In this document: positions 1 to 9,577 of the stretch, one piece after another
How the letters are laid out: each line of letters begins with the position of its first letter
How positions within the stretch are numbered: position 1 is the first letter of the stretch
Source of the DNA: Streptomyces noursei
GTDB taxonomy: Bacteria; Actinomycetota; Actinomycetes; Streptomycetales; Streptomycetaceae
Length of the DNA stretch: 64,000 nucleotides
Assembly: GCF_016917755.1 (NCBI RefSeq)
Contig: NZ_CP070326.1
Span: 2,728,001 to 2,792,000, forward strand
Reading direction: 5' to 3'
The notes under the pieces: model-generated
The model's database searches: none
What the model was told of the DNA's origin: nothing
What the model saw: the letters and a program-made list of their open reading frames with translations, nothing else
Program-made: the position numbers and the translations under genes

Positions 1-34
1 TACGCGGGCGGCCGGTCTGGCGGATCATGCCGGT

Positions 35-1147
35 ATGTGTGCCGATCGGGTCCCGTCCTCCCGCGCCGAGGAATCCCTTCCGCTCCGGCTGACGATGGAC
101 GACAGCGACTCCCCGTCCGATGTCGTCGACGCGCTCTTCCTGGGCCGGTTCGCCAACGGCGAGCAGCCGTACGCCCGGAGCCGCACGGTGGACCGGGTGA
201 AGTCCGGGCGGACGCTGCTGCCGCCCGGGGTCCGGATCCTGCGCTCGGCCCGGGACGACGACCGCGGCGCCACCCTCGCCGAGGGCGACGGCTTCACGCT
301 GCTGGTCTCCCGCTGGAACCGCGGCGCCGACGTGACGGTCACCGCGGTCACCGACGCACTCGCCGAGAAGGTGCTCGGGCAGGCCACGGAGGGCGCCGAG
401 GACGCCCCCGACCCCCAGCCGGAGAACGTCCCGATGGGCTTTTGGTACTACTCCCCGCGCCGCGGCCCGCACCGCACCACCCGGCAGATCGGCGCCGGGA
501 CGTGGGAGGAGATCCGCGCCAACTACACCGCTCCGGTGGCCGCGGAGCTGGACCGGCTGATGGCGGTCTCCCCCGAGGAGATCGCCGGTCGGCTGCTGTT
601 GCTGCACGGCCCGCCCGGCACGGGCAAGACCTCCGCGCTGCGCACCCTCGCCCGGTCCTGGCGGGAGTGGTGCCAGGTGGACTGCGTACTGGACCCGGAG
701 CGGCTGTTCGGCGACATCGGCTATCTGATGGACATCGCCATCGGGGAGGACGACGCCACCGGCCGCACCCGCTGGCGGCTGCTCCTGCTGGAGGACTGCG
801 ACGAACTGATCCGCGGCGAGGCCAAGCACGCCGCGGGCCAGGCGCTCTCCCGCCTGCTCAACCTCACCGACGGCCTCCTGGGCCAGGGCCGCAACGTCCT
901 GGTCGGCGTCACCACCAACGAGGACCTGGAGCGGATGCACCCCGCGGTGGTCCGCCCCGGCCGCTGCCTGGCCCGGATCGAGGTCGGCCCGCTGACCCGC
1001 CCGGAGGCCGTCGCCTGGCTCGGCACCGAGGAGGGCGTCGGCCGCGACGGCGCCACCCTGGCCGAGCTCTACGCCCTCCGCCGCGGCACCCGGCCCGCCG
1101 GGTTGCCGACCCAGCCCCGGGGCACGGCATCGGGGCTGTATCTGTAA
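35..1147 (+). CDS. AAA-family ATPase of the DUF5925 type
   Basis: The 370-aa protein has an uncharacterised N-terminal half (about residues 20-150, matching the DUF5925 type found before AAA domains in actinomycetes) and a C-terminal AAA ATPase domain. Walker A is GPPGTGKT at residues 192-199, Walker B is LLLLEDCDE near 249-257, and an arginine-rich VVRPGRC segment near 310 fits the sensor/arginine-finger region of BCS1/proteasomal-type AAA proteins. It should hydrolyse ATP to remodel a protein partner, but the substrate is unknown. The start used is 35; Met21 would shorten a weak N-terminus. The gene stands alone, and its stop codon lies inside a 19-bp palindrome. Confidence 0.8.
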   Translation: MCADRVPSSRAEESLPLRLTMDDSDSPSDVVDALFLGRFANGEQPYARSRTVDRVKSGRTLLPPGVRILRSARDDDRGATLAEGDGFTLLVSRWNRGADVTVTAVTDALAEKVLGQATEGAEDAPDPQPENVPMGFWYYSPRRGPHRTTRQIGAGTWEEIRANYTAPVAAELDRLMAVSPEEIAGRLLLLHGPPGTGKTSALRTLARSWREWCQVDCVLDPERLFGDIGYLMDIAIGEDDATGRTRWRLLLLEDCDELIRGEAKHAAGQALSRLLNLTDGLLGQGRNVLVGVTTNEDLERMHPAVVRPGRCLARIEVGPLTRPEAVAWLGTEEGVGRDGATLAELYALRRGTRPAGLPTQPRGTASGLYL

Positions 1148-1159
1148 CGCCGTTACAGA
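1141..1159. terminator. 19-bp perfect palindrome over the ATPase stop codon
   Basis: TCTGTAACG and CGTTACAGA are perfect 9-bp arms around one C. The TAA stop codon (1145-1147) lies in the left arm. The site falls between the ATPase gene and the convergent pirin remnant. A terminator or a protein-binding site are both possible; there is no T-run. Confidence 0.4.
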
Positions 1160-1177
1160 GGGCGGGCGCGGCGCCGG

Positions 1178-1440
1178 TCAGCGGGCCCGGCCGCGCGGTT
1201 TGAGCGGCACGGGCGGGAGTTCCGGGGCGAGCAGCCGGTCGCCGGCGTAGCCGTGGACGGCGCCGAAGCGTTCGCCGCCGGCGTTCCACGCCGCGCGGGC
1301 GTCGGCGATCTCGTCGCCGGTGCGCCCCACGAAGTTCCACCACATGACGATCTCCTCCTCGAACGGCTCGCCGCCGAGGAGGAGCAGACTGCCGGGCTCG
1401 GTGGCGCGCAGCGGGTGGGGGCGGGGCGGAGGTCGAGGTT
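1178..1440 (-). pseudogene. Pirin C-terminal fragment (decayed)
   Basis: The minus strand encodes an open frame ending in TGA at 1178-1180 that reads like the C-terminal cupin tail of Streptomyces pirins: LLLLGGEPFEEEIVMWWNF, then GRTGDEIADARAAW, then HGYAGDRLLAPELPP. No start codon and no N-terminal cupin domain (with its metal-binding histidines) exist upstream, because the DDAH gene ends at 1506. Only about 85 of the usual 300 or so residues remain. Homology becomes unconvincing upstream of about 1440. I infer a deletion remnant. The frame is still open to its original stop, so the loss may be recent. Confidence 0.75.
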
Positions 1441-1505
1441 GCTCATGGGCAAGGATGCCCGCTGCCGGGCCACGCGGATGAGGTTCCGTCAGCTCCGTGC
1501 GCCGC

Positions 1506-2282
1506 TCACTCCGTCAGTGCGCGCAGGCGCACCGACAGGCAGGTGACACAGCCCTCCCGCTTCTCGAACTCGCTGATGTCGACGGGCACCGGGCGGAAAC
1601 CGAGGCGGGTGAACAACTGGGTGGTCCGGGGTGCGGAGGCGGCCATCAGCAGCGCGTCGCCGCCCAGGAGGACGACGTGCGCCCCGCTCTCCTCCAGGAC
1701 CGGGCGGAAGTGCGGGAAGACCGACGAGTCCTCGACCAGCGGCGGGTAGCCGACGACGGTGCCGTCGGGGAGGGCGGTGACCGCGGACTTCAGGTGCAGC
1801 ACCCGGCTGACCGGTACGGCGATCACCCGGGCACCCAACGGCTCGAAGGCGGCGCGGAGTTGCCGGACCCCGTCGAGGTTGGTGCGGCAGCCGCGGCCCA
1901 CGTACAGGGTGTCGCCGACCTTCAGGACGTCGCCGCCGTCGAGCGTGCCGGGGGCGCGGACCGCGTTGAGGGAGCAGCCGAGCGCCTCGGCGGCCTCGCG
2001 GGCGGCCGGCAGCTCGGGTCTGCGGGAGTCGGCGCCGGAGCGGGCGAGCAGGGCGACGTTGCGGAAGACGACCATGGTGTCCTCGACGAAGACCGCGTCC
2101 GGGCAGTCGTCGGCGGGCGCCACCTCGGTGGTCCGCCAGCCGTGGTCGTGCAGCACCTGGACGTACGCCTCCCACTGGCGCAGCGCCAGCGCGACGTCGA
2201 CCGGCCGCCGGTCCATATGGGTGACCAGGCCCTCGGCGAGGCGGGGACCGGGGCGTCGGACGAGGGCGTGCCGACTGGGCAT
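1506..2282 (-). CDS. ddaH: Dimethylarginine dimethylaminohydrolase (DDAH)
   Basis: The 258-aa cytosolic enzyme should hydrolyse N-omega-methylated arginines to citrulline and methylamines (arginine deiminase superfamily). The length is typical. Visible landmarks are DDCPDAVFVEDT (residues 58-69), the TLDGGD loop (113-118), His163 in VLHLKSAV and the C-terminal EGCVTCLSVRL, where Cys248 corresponds to the catalytic thiol and His163 to the catalytic histidine. The start at 2282 follows GGAGGAG; the open frame extends further upstream but shows no better start. An 80-bp gap separates it from the upstream GntR gene in the same direction, so co-transcription is plausible. Confidence 0.9.
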   Translation of the reverse strand: MPSRHALVRRPGPRLAEGLVTHMDRRPVDVALALRQWEAYVQVLHDHGWRTTEVAPADDCPDAVFVEDTMVVFRNVALLARSGADSRRPELPAAREAAEALGCSLNAVRAPGTLDGGDVLKVGDTLYVGRGCRTNLDGVRQLRAAFEPLGARVIAVPVSRVLHLKSAVTALPDGTVVGYPPLVEDSSVFPHFRPVLEESGAHVVLLGGDALLMAASAPRTTQLFTRLGFRPVPVDISEFEKREGCVTCLSVRLRALTE

Positions 2283-2361
2283 GGGCTCCTCCGGGGCGGG
2301 TGCGGGTCGGGTCGGCGGGTCGATCGGGGCGGCCAGCCGGGTTCTTCGGGTGCCGGTGCGG

Positions 2362-2751
2362 TCAGTCCCCGCTGTCGTAGCTGGCGCGCAGGGCGTCGGT
2401 GACGGCGGCGAGCGCGGCGGCGCGGTCCAGGCCCAGGCGTTGGGCGCGGTGGGCGTAGACCGCGGCGGCCGCGGCGGCCTCCTTGGCGGCGGCGTCACCG
2501 GCCGCGGCGACGAAGCTGCCGTTGCGGCCGCGGGTCTCGATCACGCCGTCGGTCTCCAGGGCGCGGTACGCCTTGGCGACGGTGTTGGCGGCCAGGCCCA
2601 GTTCCTCGGCGAGGCCGCGGACGGTGGGCAGCTTGTGGCCGACCGGCAGGGTGCCGGTCCGGGCCTGGTCGGCGATCTGGGTGCGGACCTGCTCGAACGG
2701 GGCCTCGGCCGCCGCCGGGTCGATGGTGATCGTCAGCGTCTGCGGGGACAC
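2362..2751 (-). CDS. GntR-family regulator, YtrA type
   Basis: The 129-aa protein consists of an N-terminal GntR winged helix (residues 15-85, with PFEQVRTQIADQARTGTL, LPTVRGLAEELGLAANTVAKAY and a DGVIETRGRNGSFV wing) followed by a short alanine-rich helical tail. The short effector/dimerisation region is characteristic of the YtrA subfamily, which usually controls ABC transporter operons. No such transporter is adjacent. The next gene downstream is ddaH, so control of that gene or of a distant operon is possible. The ligand is unknown. Confidence 0.85.
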   Translation of the reverse strand: MSPQTLTITIDPAAAEAPFEQVRTQIADQARTGTLPVGHKLPTVRGLAEELGLAANTVAKAYRALETDGVIETRGRNGSFVAAAGDAAAKEAAAAAAVYAHRAQRLGLDRAAALAAVTDALRASYDSGD

Positions 2752-2892
2752 GGTGGCGCTCCTGGTGCTGGTGGTGGCGCGGTCGGCGGGCGCGCGGGGT
2801 GCGCGGATCCGCCGGCACGGGTGCGCGGTTTTGTCGCATCCATTGTGCGCCAGGAGCGGCCACCGTGCCCGGGGACAGTGGAAGTCCGCGGC

Positions 2893-4743
2893 CTACAGCT
2901 CCAGGGTGGTGCCGGTGGTGCGCAGCCAGGCGTCCATGCCGAGGACGAGTTCGGCGCCCGGGCGGATGTCCTGGTCGGCGCCGGCGGCGGTGGCCTCGGC
3001 GAGCACCCCGGAGTCCAGCAGCGGGCGGACCGGGGCGTCGCGGTCCGCGGTCAGTTCCCTGAGTTCGTCGCGCAGCGCCTCGTTGTAGCCGGGGTCCTGG
3101 GTGCTGGGGTAGGGGCTCTTGACGCGGTCGGCGACCACGTCGGGCAGCACGTCGCGGGTGGCGGCCCGCAGCAGCGACTTCTCCCGGCCGTCGAACGTCT
3201 TCATCGCCCAGGGGGTGTTGAAGACGTAGTCGACCAGGCGGTGGTCGCAGAACGGGACCCGGACCTCCAGTCCGACGGCCATGCTGGCGCGGTCCTTGCG
3301 GTCCAGCAGGATCTGCACGAAGCGGGTCAGGTGCAGATAGCTGACCTCGCGCATCCGGCGCTGGTGGCCGATGTCGTCGTCCAGGTAGGGGACTTCGGCG
3401 AGCGCCTCGCGGTAGCGGCGGTGCTCGTAGCCGGGCAGGTCGAGCCGCTTGAGCAGGGCGCGGTCGAGCAGCGCCTCGCGGACCGCGTTGCCGCCGGCGA
3501 ACCGGCCGGAGACTCCCGCGGCGACCCAGGGGAAGGTGTCGGCGTTGACCGACTCCGGGTCGTGGAACCAGCGGTAGCCGCCGAACACCTCGTCCGCGGA
3601 CTCACCGGAGAGGGCGACCGTGGACTGCTCGCGGACCGCCTTGAACAGCAGGTAGAGCGAGGTGTCGCCGTCGCCGAACCCGTTGGGCAGGTCGCGGGCG
3701 GCCAGGACCGCGGCACGGTGCGCCGGGTCCATCAGGGCCGCGGTGTCCAGCACGATGTCGTGGTGGTCGGAGCGGACGTGCTCGGCCAGGGCGTGCGCGT
3801 ACGGCCCGTCGGGGGTGCCGCGCAGGTCGTCGGGCTTGAAGTTCTCGGTGTAGCCGGTGAAGTCGACGGCGAACGAGCGGACCGGGCCGCTGCCCTGGGC
3901 GCCCAGCGCCTTGGCGGCGAGCGCGGTGATGGCCGAGGAGTCCAGGCCGCCGGAGAGCAGGGTGCACAAGGGGACGTCGGCGATCAGCTGGCGGGCGACG
4001 ATGTCGTCGAGGAGTTCGCGGACGTGGGCGACGGTGGTGTCGAGGTCGTCGGTGTGCTCGCGGGCCTCCAGGGCCCAGTAGCGGCTGACGTGGACGCCGT
4101 TGCGGTCGATGCGCACCAGGTGGCCGGGGCGGACCTCGTGCAGCCCCTTGTAGACGCCGTGGCCGGGGGTCTTGGTGAAGGTGATCAGCTCGGCCAGGCC
4201 CTCGGCGTCGACGGCCGGGCGGACGTCGGGGTGGGCGTGCACCGCCTTGGGCTCGGAGCCGAACAGGACGCCGTCGCGGGTCGGGTAGTAGAAGAGCGGC
4301 TTGATGCCCATCCGGTCGCGGACCAGCAGGAGTTGCTCGGTGCGCGGGTCCCAGAGCGCGAAGGCGTACATGCCGTTGAGGCGCTCGACGAACGCCTCGC
4401 CCCACTGGAGGTAGGCGTGCAGCACGACCTCGGTGTCGCTGTTCGTCCGGAAGACGTGGCCCAGCTGGGTCAACTCGGCACGGAGTTCGCGGTAGTTGTA
4501 GACCTCGCCGCTGTAGGTGGTGACGACCAGGGTGCGGCCGTCCTGCTCGACGCTCATCGGCTGCCTGCCGCCGTCGATGTCGATGACGGCGAGCCGGCGG
4601 TGCCCGAACGCGGCGTGCGGGGCGAGCCATATGCCGCCGGCGTCCGGACCGCGGCAGGCCATGGTCCGGGTCATCGCCTCAAGGATGGGGCGCTGCGTGG
4701 TGAGGTCGTTGTCGTAGGAGATCCATCCGGTGATTCCGCACAT
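2893..4743 (-). CDS. asnB: Glutamine-hydrolysing asparagine synthetase
   Basis: The 616-aa cytosolic enzyme converts aspartate, glutamine and ATP to asparagine. The start is fixed by Cys2 of MCGITGWISYD, the N-terminal glutamine amidotransferase nucleophile, which must follow the initiator Met; AAGGAGGAG lies just upstream. The N-terminal class II amidotransferase domain (residues 2 to about 200, with RRLAVID and NGEVYNY-like motifs) precedes the synthetase domain, which carries the PP-loop SGGLDSSA near residue 255 and the SGESADEVFGGY motif. The length is normal for AsnB. It appears to be monocistronic. Some Streptomyces paralogues act in peptide amidation, but nothing nearby suggests that. 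Confidence 0.93.
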   Translation of the reverse strand: MCGITGWISYDNDLTTQRPILEAMTRTMACRGPDAGGIWLAPHAAFGHRRLAVIDIDGGRQPMSVEQDGRTLVVTTYSGEVYNYRELRAELTQLGHVFRTNSDTEVVLHAYLQWGEAFVERLNGMYAFALWDPRTEQLLLVRDRMGIKPLFYYPTRDGVLFGSEPKAVHAHPDVRPAVDAEGLAELITFTKTPGHGVYKGLHEVRPGHLVRIDRNGVHVSRYWALEAREHTDDLDTTVAHVRELLDDIVARQLIADVPLCTLLSGGLDSSAITALAAKALGAQGSGPVRSFAVDFTGYTENFKPDDLRGTPDGPYAHALAEHVRSDHHDIVLDTAALMDPAHRAAVLAARDLPNGFGDGDTSLYLLFKAVREQSTVALSGESADEVFGGYRWFHDPESVNADTFPWVAAGVSGRFAGGNAVREALLDRALLKRLDLPGYEHRRYREALAEVPYLDDDIGHQRRMREVSYLHLTRFVQILLDRKDRASMAVGLEVRVPFCDHRLVDYVFNTPWAMKTFDGREKSLLRAATRDVLPDVVADRVKSPYPSTQDPGYNEALRDELRELTADRDAPVRPLLDSGVLAEATAAGADQDIRPGAELVLGMDAWLRTTGTTLEL

Positions 4744-4997
4744 GCTCGCGGCTCCTCCTTCGGGTTTCGGCGGGCCGCCGCGCTCCCGGCGGCGCCCGGC
4801 GCGATCACCGTACGCCCAGGTAGTTGCAGGGACCACCTATACATCTGGTCGACCGTCCGGAATGAGCCACACCCCCACCACCCACCGGCAGACCACCGTC
4901 AACTCCCTTGCCCCGCACGGAAGAAGCCACCCCCGTCCACCACCGGCGCCCGGAAATCGGGCGGCGGAACGGACCGCGCCGGCGTACCGTCCGCGCC

Positions 4998-5927
4998 ATG
5001 ACGCTCACCCTGCGCGACTTCCGCCCCTCCGACGCGAAGCCCGTCGCCGACCTGCGACGGGCCGCCCTGCGGTTCCTCCTCGCGACCCCGCAGGGCGTCG
5101 CCTGGCAGATCGCCGCCGCGCCCCCGGCGAAGCGGCTGCGGTCGCTGGTCGCGGTGCGCGACGGACGGGTGATCGGCCAGATCAATGCCTCGCTGCTGCA
5201 CGACAGCAGCCAGCCCGGGCAGGGCATGGCCACTCCCCTCGTCCACCCCGACCACCGGGGGCACGGCGCCGGCAGCGCGCTGCTGGCGGCCGGCGAGGAA
5301 CACCTGGCCGCGGTCGGCGCCAGCCACGCATACGCCTGGACGGTCGACGAACCCGGCTCACTGGCCTTCGCCGCCCGGCACGGCTACCGCCCCACCCGCC
5401 GCGCCGACTTCCTCCGGCTCGACCTGGCACGCACCGCGCTGCCGCCGCTGCCGGCCGCGCTGCCACCCGGCGTCCGGCTGTGCACCGGCGCGGACTTCGG
5501 CGCCGATCCGCGCCCCTTGTACGAGGCGGACGCCGAGGCCGGCGCCGACGAACCGGCCGACGTCGCCGCGGACGCCGTCACCTACCCGGACTGGCTCCGC
5601 ACCACCTGGGAGAACCCCGACCTCGACCTGGGCCTGACCACCGTGGTCACCGTCGACGGCGAGGTCGCCGCCTACACCCTCGCCGCCACCGACGGCCTGG
5701 GCCGCTATCTGACCACGATGACCGGCTGTCGCCGCGCCTTCCGCGGCCGGGGCCTGGCGAAGCTCGCCAAGACCGACGCCCTGCACCGCGCCCGCGACGC
5801 CGGCTGCACCGAGGCATTCACCGGCAACGACACCACCAACGCCCCGATGCTCGCCGTCAACCGCGGCTTCGGCTACCGGGGGTGCGGCGGGGAGGTGCGG
5901 CATGTGCGGGAGTTGGGGCCGAAGTGA
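4998..5927 (+). CDS. Double-domain GNAT acetyltransferase
   Basis: The 309-aa protein has two GNAT folds. The N-terminal one (residues 1-150) carries VHPDHRGHGAGSALL, a classic acetyl-CoA pyrophosphate-binding motif A. The C-terminal one (160-309) ends in a motif-A-like RAFRGRGLAKLAKT followed by NDTTNAPMLAVNRGFGY. Such tandem proteins resemble mycothiol synthase and related small-molecule N-acetyltransferases, but the substrate cannot be read from sequence. The start MTLTLRDFRP at 4998 was chosen because the open frame upstream is Arg/Pro-rich and non-conserved in appearance. It ends only six bases from the convergent methyltransferase gene. Confidence 0.82.
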   Translation: MTLTLRDFRPSDAKPVADLRRAALRFLLATPQGVAWQIAAAPPAKRLRSLVAVRDGRVIGQINASLLHDSSQPGQGMATPLVHPDHRGHGAGSALLAAGEEHLAAVGASHAYAWTVDEPGSLAFAARHGYRPTRRADFLRLDLARTALPPLPAALPPGVRLCTGADFGADPRPLYEADAEAGADEPADVAADAVTYPDWLRTTWENPDLDLGLTTVVTVDGEVAAYTLAATDGLGRYLTTMTGCRRAFRGRGLAKLAKTDALHRARDAGCTEAFTGNDTTNAPMLAVNRGFGYRGCGGEVRHVRELGPK

Positions 5928-5933
5928 CGTCGA

Positions 5934-6587
5934 TCACGCCCCGTGTCGGGGAGCGGCATGGGCGACCACCGCATACCGCTCGTCGGAGACCTCCCGGCCC
6001 CACAGCGTCGGATCGTCGGAGAGGGGTATCAGCTCCGTGCGGGACGCCAACGGTGCGGTCAGGGCGGTGAGTTCGGCGGCGGCCAGGCCCATCGGGGCGG
6101 ACTCGCCCCAGCGGCCCTCCACCAGCACCAGTCGGCCGCCGGGGGCGAGCAGTGCCGCCCAGTGGCGCAGGGCCGCCGACGGGTCCGGCAGCGCCCACAG
6201 CACGTGGCGCACCAGGACGGCGTCGAACCGGCGCTCCCCCACGGGCGGTTGGGCGGCGTCGCCGACGACGAAGGTGGCGGGCCGCCCGGCGAGCTTCGTC
6301 CGGGCGCGGGCGAGCATGGCCGGTGAGCGGTCGACGCCGGTGACCCGGTGGCCCTGCTCGGTGGCGAGCAGGGCCAGGCTGCCGGTGCCGCAGCCCAGGT
6401 CGAGGACGTCGCCGGGGGCGGCCGGCAGCCAGGCGCGCAGCCGGGCGGCCCAGGCGGCGCGGACGGCCGGGTCGCCGAGGCCGTGGTCGGGCTCGTCGTC
6501 GTAGGTCGCGGCGGCGGCCTGCCAGTAGGCGGCGGACGGGTCGGGCAGGGGCGGTGTCACCCGGTCGACCGGGGTGTCGATGCTCAT
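5934..6587 (-). CDS. Class I SAM-dependent methyltransferase
   Basis: The 217-aa protein has the Rossmann-fold methyltransferase motifs. Motif I is DVLDLGCGTGSLALL (about residues 57-71), the acidic motif II residue is in VTGVDRSPAMLARA, motif post-II is VGDAAQPP and motif IV is FDAVLVRHVLWALPDPSAAL. This is the UbiE/methyltransferase-11 type acting on small molecules. The acceptor is unknown. The start MSIDTPVDRV at 6587 is preferred over an arginine-rich upstream extension. It is convergent with and almost touches the GNAT gene, leaving no room for a separate terminator. Confidence 0.85.
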   Translation of the reverse strand: MSIDTPVDRVTPPLPDPSAAYWQAAAATYDDEPDHGLGDPAVRAAWAARLRAWLPAAPGDVLDLGCGTGSLALLATEQGHRVTGVDRSPAMLARARTKLAGRPATFVVGDAAQPPVGERRFDAVLVRHVLWALPDPSAALRHWAALLAPGGRLVLVEGRWGESAPMGLAAAELTALTAPLASRTELIPLSDDPTLWGREVSDERYAVVAHAAPRHGA

Positions 6588-6772
6588 GTCCGCCAGGGTG
6601 CCAGCTGCCACTGACAACCGCCGGTGACCTGCGGGAGCGGGCCGCCGGCGGGGCCGCCGGGCAAGCGCCCCGACAGGTTCCGGGAGTACCGTTGAAGGCG
6701 CTGGTGGTACGCGGTGGCGGGCCGGTGGCAGGGCCGTCGCGGGGCCTTGCGCCGGCATTGGAACGGTCTTGT

Positions 6773-9292
6773 ATGAGTGCCTCCCCGAGCAACCGCCTCC
6801 CCGGAGACGGAGCCTTCGACCTCACCCGGACCGCCGTGGTGATGGCCGATCGGACGGGGGTGGTACGGGGCTGGACCGCGGGCGCCGAGCGGCTGCTCGG
6901 TCATCCGGCGTCATGGGCCGTCGGCCGTCCGCTGGCGGAGCTGTTCGCCCCGGCGAACCCGCAGGCGGCGTCCGGGCAGCGGGTCTGGGCGGACCGGCTG
7001 GCGGCGGAGGGCGGCTGGAGCGGGCTGGCGGCGGTGCGCGACCGCGCGGGTCGGCGGCTCGACCTGGAGGTGCGGGTGCTGCCCGTGCTGGCCGGCGGGG
7101 AACCCGCCGCGCGGCTGGTGCTGGCCTCGGAGATGGCCCGGACGCCCTGGTCGGGGGCGGTCCGGTCGCTGCTGAACGGCATCCTGAGGGTGTCGCCGAT
7201 CGGGGTGGCGATGCTCGACCGCGAGCTGCGGTACGTCTGGCTGAACGACGCGCTGGAACGGATGGGCGGCACCGCGCGCCCCGATCGGCTGGGCAGGCGG
7301 CTGGGCGAGGTGCTGCCGGGCCTGGCGGTGGAGTCCGTCGAGGCGGAGATGCGGCGGGTGCTGCGGACCGGGGTGCCCTCTCTGGGCTACGAGTACCTCG
7401 GGCGCCCGGAGTCCGATCCGCAGCGCGAGCACGCCTACTCGACGTCCTTCTTCCGGTTGGAGGACGAGTCCGGCGGGGTGCTCGGCATCTGCTACATGGT
7501 CCTCGACGTCACCGAGAGCTACCGCGCCCGGCAGCGGATGGCGCTGCTCAACCGCGCCGGGGAGCGGATCGGCGGTTCCCTGGACGTCTGGCAGACCGCC
7601 CAGGAACTGGCGGACGTGGCGGTCCCCGACCTCGCCGACTTCGTCACCGTCGACCTGCTGGAGGCGATGCTCACCGGTGAGGAGCCCGCGCCCGGGCCGA
7701 TCGAGCCCGCCACCCTGTTCACCATGCGCCGGGCCGGTCAGCAGTCCGTGCGGGAGGGCTGCCCGGAGGCGGTGATCGCGGTCGGGGAGCGGGCCGCCTA
7801 CCCGCCGTCGGCGCCGGTGGTGCTGAGCCTGACCGAGGGCGAGTCGGTGCTGGTCCCGGCCCTGGACCTGGACCGGGCCGACTGGGCGGCCGACGATCCG
7901 GTCCGGGCCGGGCAACTGCGCGCGCTCGGCTTCCACTCGCTGATGGTGGTGCCGCTGCGGGCCCGGGGCAACTTCCTGGGCGCGGCGGCGTTCGCGCGCT
8001 GGCGGCCCACCGGCCCGTTCCACCCCGACGACCTGGTCCTGGCCGAGGAGTTCGTCACCCGCGCGGCGAGCTCCATCGACAACGCCCGCCGGTACACCCG
8101 GGAGCACGCCGCGGCGCTCGCCCTCCAGCGCAGCCTGCTGCCGCGCGGCCTGCCCGAACAGAGCGCGGTGGAGGCGGCGTACCGCTATCTGCCGGCCGAT
8201 TCGCGATCCGGGGTGGGCGGCGACTGGTTCGATGTGATCCCGCTGTCCGGGGCGCGGGTGGCGCTGGTGGTCGGCGACGTGGTCGGGCACGGGGTGCACG
8301 CCGCGGCCACGATGGGCCGGCTGCGCGCCGCCGTACAGGCGCTGGCCGATCTGGACCTGTCCCCCGAGGAGGTGCTGGCCCACCTGGACGACATGGTCAA
8401 CCGGGTCGCGCACGACGCGCACAGCGACGACGGGGTGATCGGGGCGACCTGCCTGTACGCGGTCTACGACCCGGTCGGCTGCTCCTGCACCCTGGCCCGG
8501 GCCGGGCACCCCGCGCCGCTGCTGGTCGGTCCGGCGGGCGGCTGCCAGGTGCTGGAGCTGCCGACCGGGCCGCCGCTGGGGCTGGGCGGGATGCCCTTCG
8601 AGTCCGTCGAACTGCCGCTGCCCGAGGGCAGTTTGCTGGCGCTCTACACCAACGGGCTGCTGCTGGGGAAGGCGCTCGACCTGGACGGCGGGATCACCCG
8701 GCTGCGGACCGCGCTCTCCGATCCGCAGGCCCCGTTGGAGGAGATCTGCGAACGGGTCGTCAGCTCCCTGCCCGGCACCCGGCCGGTGGACGACGTGGCG
8801 CTGCTGCTGGCCCGCACCCGGGCGCTGCCGCAGGAGCAGTTGGCCACCTGGGACATCCCCGCGGACCCGTCGGCGGTCGGCGAGGCCCGTCGGTCCGCCG
8901 CCGACCAGTTGGCCCGGTGGGGGCTGACGAGGCTGGAGTTCTCCACCGAGCTGATCGTCAGCGAACTGGTCACCAACGCCATCCGGCACGCCTCCGGACC
9001 GATCGGGCTGCGGATGATCCGGGCGGAGTCGCTGATCTGCGAGGTCTCCGACGGCAGCAGCACCGCGCCGCACCTGCGGCACGCCCGGACCACCGACGAG
9101 GGCGGCCGGGGGCTCTTCCTGATCGCCGGGTACGCCCGGCGGTGGGGCGCCCGCTACACCCCGCAGGGCAAGTTCATCTGGGCCGAACTCCCGCTGGACG
9201 CCGGCCCCGACGCCGCCGCGGAGGCGTTCGGCACACTCGCCGACGGCCTCGACTGCCCACCGACCGGCCCACGTTCCGGCGCCCCCGCTTAG
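6773..9292 (+). CDS. PAS-PAS-GAF-SpoIIE phosphatase with HATPase domain
   Basis: The 839-aa signalling protein has, in order, a PAS domain (about 18-120), a second PAS (about 130-250), a GAF domain (about 260-445), a PP2C/SpoIIE serine phosphatase domain (from about 453, with GGDWFDVIPL and VGDVVGHG metal-binding segments) and a C-terminal anti-sigma-type kinase-like HATPase (from about 695, with the N-box SELVTNAIRHA near 728). Fusion of RsbU-like phosphatase and RsbW-like kinase modules is common in Streptomyces and controls anti-sigma-factor antagonists in response to sensed signals. It has no membrane segment. The ATG at 6773 was chosen; 185 bp lie between it and the divergent methyltransferase. 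Its partner proteins are not encoded nearby. Confidence 0.88.
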   Translation: MSASPSNRLPGDGAFDLTRTAVVMADRTGVVRGWTAGAERLLGHPASWAVGRPLAELFAPANPQAASGQRVWADRLAAEGGWSGLAAVRDRAGRRLDLEVRVLPVLAGGEPAARLVLASEMARTPWSGAVRSLLNGILRVSPIGVAMLDRELRYVWLNDALERMGGTARPDRLGRRLGEVLPGLAVESVEAEMRRVLRTGVPSLGYEYLGRPESDPQREHAYSTSFFRLEDESGGVLGICYMVLDVTESYRARQRMALLNRAGERIGGSLDVWQTAQELADVAVPDLADFVTVDLLEAMLTGEEPAPGPIEPATLFTMRRAGQQSVREGCPEAVIAVGERAAYPPSAPVVLSLTEGESVLVPALDLDRADWAADDPVRAGQLRALGFHSLMVVPLRARGNFLGAAAFARWRPTGPFHPDDLVLAEEFVTRAASSIDNARRYTREHAAALALQRSLLPRGLPEQSAVEAAYRYLPADSRSGVGGDWFDVIPLSGARVALVVGDVVGHGVHAAATMGRLRAAVQALADLDLSPEEVLAHLDDMVNRVAHDAHSDDGVIGATCLYAVYDPVGCSCTLARAGHPAPLLVGPAGGCQVLELPTGPPLGLGGMPFESVELPLPEGSLLALYTNGLLLGKALDLDGGITRLRTALSDPQAPLEEICERVVSSLPGTRPVDDVALLLARTRALPQEQLATWDIPADPSAVGEARRSAADQLARWGLTRLEFSTELIVSELVTNAIRHASGPIGLRMIRAESLICEVSDGSSTAPHLRHARTTDEGGRGLFLIAGYARRWGARYTPQGKFIWAELPLDAGPDAAAEAFGTLADGLDCPPTGPRSGAPA

Positions 9293-9577
9293 ACGCTCCT
9301 TACCCGTCCCTTAACGGCGCCATAAGGATCCGCCGGATCGGCCTTCGGGCCTCAAATCCGCTGCTCAGGGCGGCTAGCGTCAGCTCCGCACGGCGGGTTC
9401 GCGGGCCGGCCGGTGCCGTTCGCCGGAGGGCGGCACCGGTGCCGTTCGCCGCCCGACCCCCCACCGCCCGCCGCCCCTCCGCGCGCGGCGCACCGCCCCG
9501 CGCTCCCCCGGGAGCAGGGACCCCCTCGGTGCGCCGCGCGCCCGCAACCGACACACCCGATGAAGGAGACCCCCACG

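Noticed and set aside
1759..5001. Very long open frames opposite real genes (for example here on the plus strand, 6911-9082 minus, 14689-19629 plus)
   Set aside because: They lie antisense to or out of frame with clearly recognised genes, are low complexity (Arg/Gly/Pro/Ala), and result from the high GC content.
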